This document shows, piece by piece, positions 20,272-22,327 of a stretch of 22,327 nucleotides of DNA (position 1 is the first letter of the stretch; every line of letters starts with the position of its first letter). The notes beneath the pieces are model-generated. The model saw only the letters and a program-made list of their open reading frames with translations, made no database searches and had not been told where the DNA came from. Both the position numbers and the translations under genes were made by a program. The stretch is from CAYNQK01 sp964470375 (lineage in GTDB: Bacteria > Spirochaetota > Spirochaetia > Treponematales > JBGSOB01): contig CAYYCP010000058.1 in NCBI GenBank assembly GCA_964470375.1, positions 1 through 22,327 on the forward strand, given 5' to 3'.

Positions 20272-22145
20272 AGCCCAAGTCGCGTTACGTCCTCTGGCTG
20301 GAGGAGGCCATCGCCTTCGGCTCCACGGCCGTCATCGTCCTGGTGCCCTTCTTCGACAAGATCGTGCAGCGCCTCTTCCCCAAGACCGGCGGCATACCCG
20401 GCTCCAATCTCTTCGTCTCCTACTCCGTCATCGCCTTGTGCTTCTCGGCGTCTATCCTGACCACCCGTGAGGGCAAGCATCTCAGCATCGGCCTTCTTTC
20501 CGACAGCGCCAAGGGCCGCTTCAAGGAGGCCGTGGGGGCCTTCAATACGGCCGTCTCCGTGGTCGTCACCATGGTTTACCTTTGCAGCTCCCTGGCCTTC
20601 CTCTTCACCGGCATCCAGGCCGGCAAGCGGGTGGGCTTCATTCCCGAACGGATCCTTGTGGCCGTCATGCCCCTGGCCTTCCTTATCATGGCCATCTACT
20701 TCATGACTCAGGCCAAGCTCAGCCTACGCGTAAAGGTTATCGCCTCCGCCCTGGCCTATCCCCTGGGGCTGGTCTTGGGCTTCCCGGCCCTGGTTGAACT
20801 CCTGACAGCCAAGGGGCTTCCCGTCCCTACCCCCCTCGATAGTCTCTACGGGGGTCTCTTAACCGCCTATCCCTCCATCCATATCTTTTGGTCAGCCGTC
20901 CTCATCCTGGGAGCCTTGAGCGGCGTCCCGGTCTTCGTCTTCCTAGGCGGCTTGGCCTTCTCGTTCTTCACCCGGGAAACCCTTCCCATTTCAGCCCTGC
21001 CGACCGAGCCCCTGCTGATGCTGCGGGGCGAAATGATCCCGGCCCTGCCCCTCTTCACCATCACCGGCTACATCCTCTCCGAAAGCGGGGCCGGCAAACG
21101 CCTGATCGATGTCTTCAAGAGCCTTTTTGGCTGGGCACCCGGGGGCATGATCATCGTCTCGGTCCTTGTGTGCACTTTCTTCACCACCTTCACTGGTGCC
21201 TCCGGCATCACCATCTTGGCCCTCGGCGGCCTCCTGGCTTACATCCTCACCGAGTCCGGCAAGTACGACGAAGGCTTCACTCACGGCCTCATCACATCTG
21301 TGGGATCCATCGGTCTCCTATTACCTCCCAGCCTGGCGGTGATCATGTACGCCGTCATCAACGGCGGCATCGACATCATTGACCTCTTCAAGGGCACCTT
21401 CATACCCGGCGCCCTCCTGGTACTGGCCATGTGCGGCACCGGCATCGTCTTCTCCCTGCGCACCAAGGCCCCGCGTTTTCCCTTCAGCTGGAAGGCCGCC
21501 GGCGCATCAATCCTCAACGCCGCCTGGGAGCTCCTCCTCCCCCTTGGCATAGTCCTGGCCTACTTCCTGGGCTGGGCCACCATTCCTGAGACAGCCGCTT
21601 TCTCGGTGGTCTACGTGATCATCGTGGAAGTCCTCATCCGCCGCGAGATAGCCCTAGCCGAATTCCCAAAGATAATTCTCAAGGCCCTCTCTGTGGTCGG
21701 CGGCACTCTGATCATCCTGATGGCCGCCCGCGGTCTTTCCCTCTACATCGTCATCATGGACGTGCCCACCGCCATCACCAGTTGGGTATCATCATTCGTC
21801 ACTAACAAGTTCGTTTTCCTGATCCTCCTGAACCTCCTTCTCCTTGTGGTCGGCTGCTTCCTCGACATCTTCAGCGCCATCATGGTTGTCGCCCCCCTCC
21901 TCTTCCCCATGGGCGAGCACTTCGGCATCCACCCCATCCACCTGGCATCGATATTTCTCGTTAACATGGGCATAGGCTTCTTGACCCCGCCCGTGGGCAT
22001 GAACCTCTTCCTGGCCAGCTACACATTCGATCGCCCCCTTGTGAGGATATATAAGAACATCCTGCCCTTCCTGGGTATCCAGCTCCTTGTTCTCCTCCTA
22101 GTCACCTATGTCCCATGGTTCAGCACAGCCTTCGCCCCCAGGTGA
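20268..22145 (+). CDS. tatQM: fused TRAP transporter small and large membrane subunits (DctQM)
   Basis: The 625-residue membrane protein joins the small Q subunit (about 1-175, four hydrophobic segments) to the large M subunit (about 200-620, roughly twelve hydrophobic segments). M-type signatures are visible: GMIIVSVLVCTFFTTFTGAS (about 297-316), ITSVGSIGLLLPPSLAVIMY (about 343-362) and NMGIGFLTPPVGMNLFLAS near 566-584. These two pseudo-repeated 'PP' hairpins form the sodium/substrate transport core in TRAP M subunits. Transport would be driven by a sodium or proton gradient, with TatP as donor. The start ATG overlaps the tatP stop. Fused QM proteins are known in many TRAP systems, including the treponemal one. 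Substrate cannot be deduced from this. Confidence 0.93.
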   Translation: MKPKSRYVLWLEEAIAFGSTAVIVLVPFFDKIVQRLFPKTGGIPGSNLFVSYSVIALCFSASILTTREGKHLSIGLLSDSAKGRFKEAVGAFNTAVSVVVTMVYLCSSLAFLFTGIQAGKRVGFIPERILVAVMPLAFLIMAIYFMTQAKLSLRVKVIASALAYPLGLVLGFPALVELLTAKGLPVPTPLDSLYGGLLTAYPSIHIFWSAVLILGALSGVPVFVFLGGLAFSFFTRETLPISALPTEPLLMLRGEMIPALPLFTITGYILSESGAGKRLIDVFKSLFGWAPGGMIIVSVLVCTFFTTFTGASGITILALGGLLAYILTESGKYDEGFTHGLITSVGSIGLLLPPSLAVIMYAVINGGIDIIDLFKGTFIPGALLVLAMCGTGIVFSLRTKAPRFPFSWKAAGASILNAAWELLLPLGIVLAYFLGWATIPETAAFSVVYVIIVEVLIRREIALAEFPKIILKALSVVGGTLIILMAARGLSLYIVIMDVPTAITSWVSSFVTNKFVFLILLNLLLLVVGCFLDIFSAIMVVAPLLFPMGEHFGIHPIHLASIFLVNMGIGFLTPPVGMNLFLASYTFDRPLVRIYKNILPFLGIQLLVLLLVTYVPWFSTAFAPR

Positions 22146-22177
22146 AGCGGCGTATGCGCAGTATTGGAGGTGAGCGC

Positions 22178-22187
22178 TATCGCGATA
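22178..22187. repeat. 10-bp perfect palindrome downstream of tatQM
   Basis: TATCGCGATA begins 33 bases after the tatQM stop and is flanked by GC/GC in a near-palindromic extension (22176-22190). It could be an operator for the next gene or chance; it is not a terminator because no T-run follows. Confidence 0.4.
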
Positions 22188-22286
22188 AGCCCCTTCATGC
22201 CAGACCTCTTAGGGTTCTCATCTAGCTCAATCGATTATTATGCGCCTCATATACTCTTTCTCTGTTTATTATCGCACATTCAAGTC

Positions 22287-22325
22287 CGAAGCGCGAAAAG
22301 GTGATTCAAGAGCGCTTCGTAAGGA
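22287..22325 (+). promoter_or_regulatory. leader hairpin and ribosome-binding site of a gene beyond the window
   Basis: An 8-bp perfect inverted repeat (CGAAGCGC 22287-22294 with GCGCTTCG 22312-22319, 17-base loop) is followed immediately by AAGGAG (22320-22325, shared A), a strong Shine-Dalgarno sequence. A plus-strand gene probably begins within a few bases after the window end. Upstream, TATACT (22250-22255) and TATTAT (22267-22272) are possible -10 boxes without a good -35. Confidence 0.45.
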
Positions 22326-22327
22326 GT

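Overview
This window looks like a chromosomal segment of a GC-rich member of the Spirochaetota, probably Treponema/Spirochaeta-like. Three gene groups point there: a FlaA-type periplasmic flagellar sheath protein; a radical SAM protein that matches my memory of the spirochaete-restricted 'spiro-SPASM' family; and a TatT-TatP-TatQM TRAP transporter set like that of Treponema pallidum. All assignments rest on reading motifs; no database search was run.

Layout. From 86 to 12725 everything is on the minus strand. Reading in the direction of transcription, the first unit begins at 12725 and runs through seven tightly packed genes: spiro-SPASM radical SAM protein, divergent glycosyltransferase-like protein, SpsF-type cytidylyltransferase, PseG-like/methyltransferase fusion, ATP-grasp ligase, N-acetylmuramoyl-L-alanine amidase and GerMN-domain membrane protein. 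All neighbouring genes in it overlap by 1 to about 26 bases. Then come flaA (own consensus promoter and strong terminator), a RelA/SpoT synthetase-TPR fusion, tRNA-Glu(UUC) with its own promoter and terminator, a small outer-membrane beta-barrel-like protein and a TPR lipoprotein. From 12850 the plus strand carries the B12-dependent ribonucleotide reductase nrdJ under a probable NrdR box. It converges on a small minus-strand 2[4Fe-4S] ferredoxin (16171-16341). Divergent from the ferredoxin is a two-domain AAA+ ATPase (16488-18239), followed by tatT, tatP and a fused tatQM. The window ends in a 182-bp leader that closes with a ribosome-binding-like sequence for a gene outside.

How the genes fit together. 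The five upstream genes of the big operon are what one would expect of a pathway that activates a sugar acid with CTP, handles the nucleotide sugar, methylates it and joins it to an amine or carboxylate. They run directly into a periplasmic cell-wall amidase, a membrane-anchored GerMN protein and then the flagellar sheath gene. I infer a surface or flagellar glycan pathway; the product is unknown. The most striking detail is that the first ~205 residues of the radical SAM protein align by eye over their whole length with the SpsF protein encoded two genes downstream, but lack its nucleotide/substrate motif. This looks like a decayed nucleotidyltransferase fused to a radical SAM enzyme.

No insertion sequence, phage gene, CRISPR array or rRNA was seen. 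No gene-free stretch exceeds 300 bases; the longest are 16009-16170 (a repeat-rich convergent spacer) and 22146-22327.
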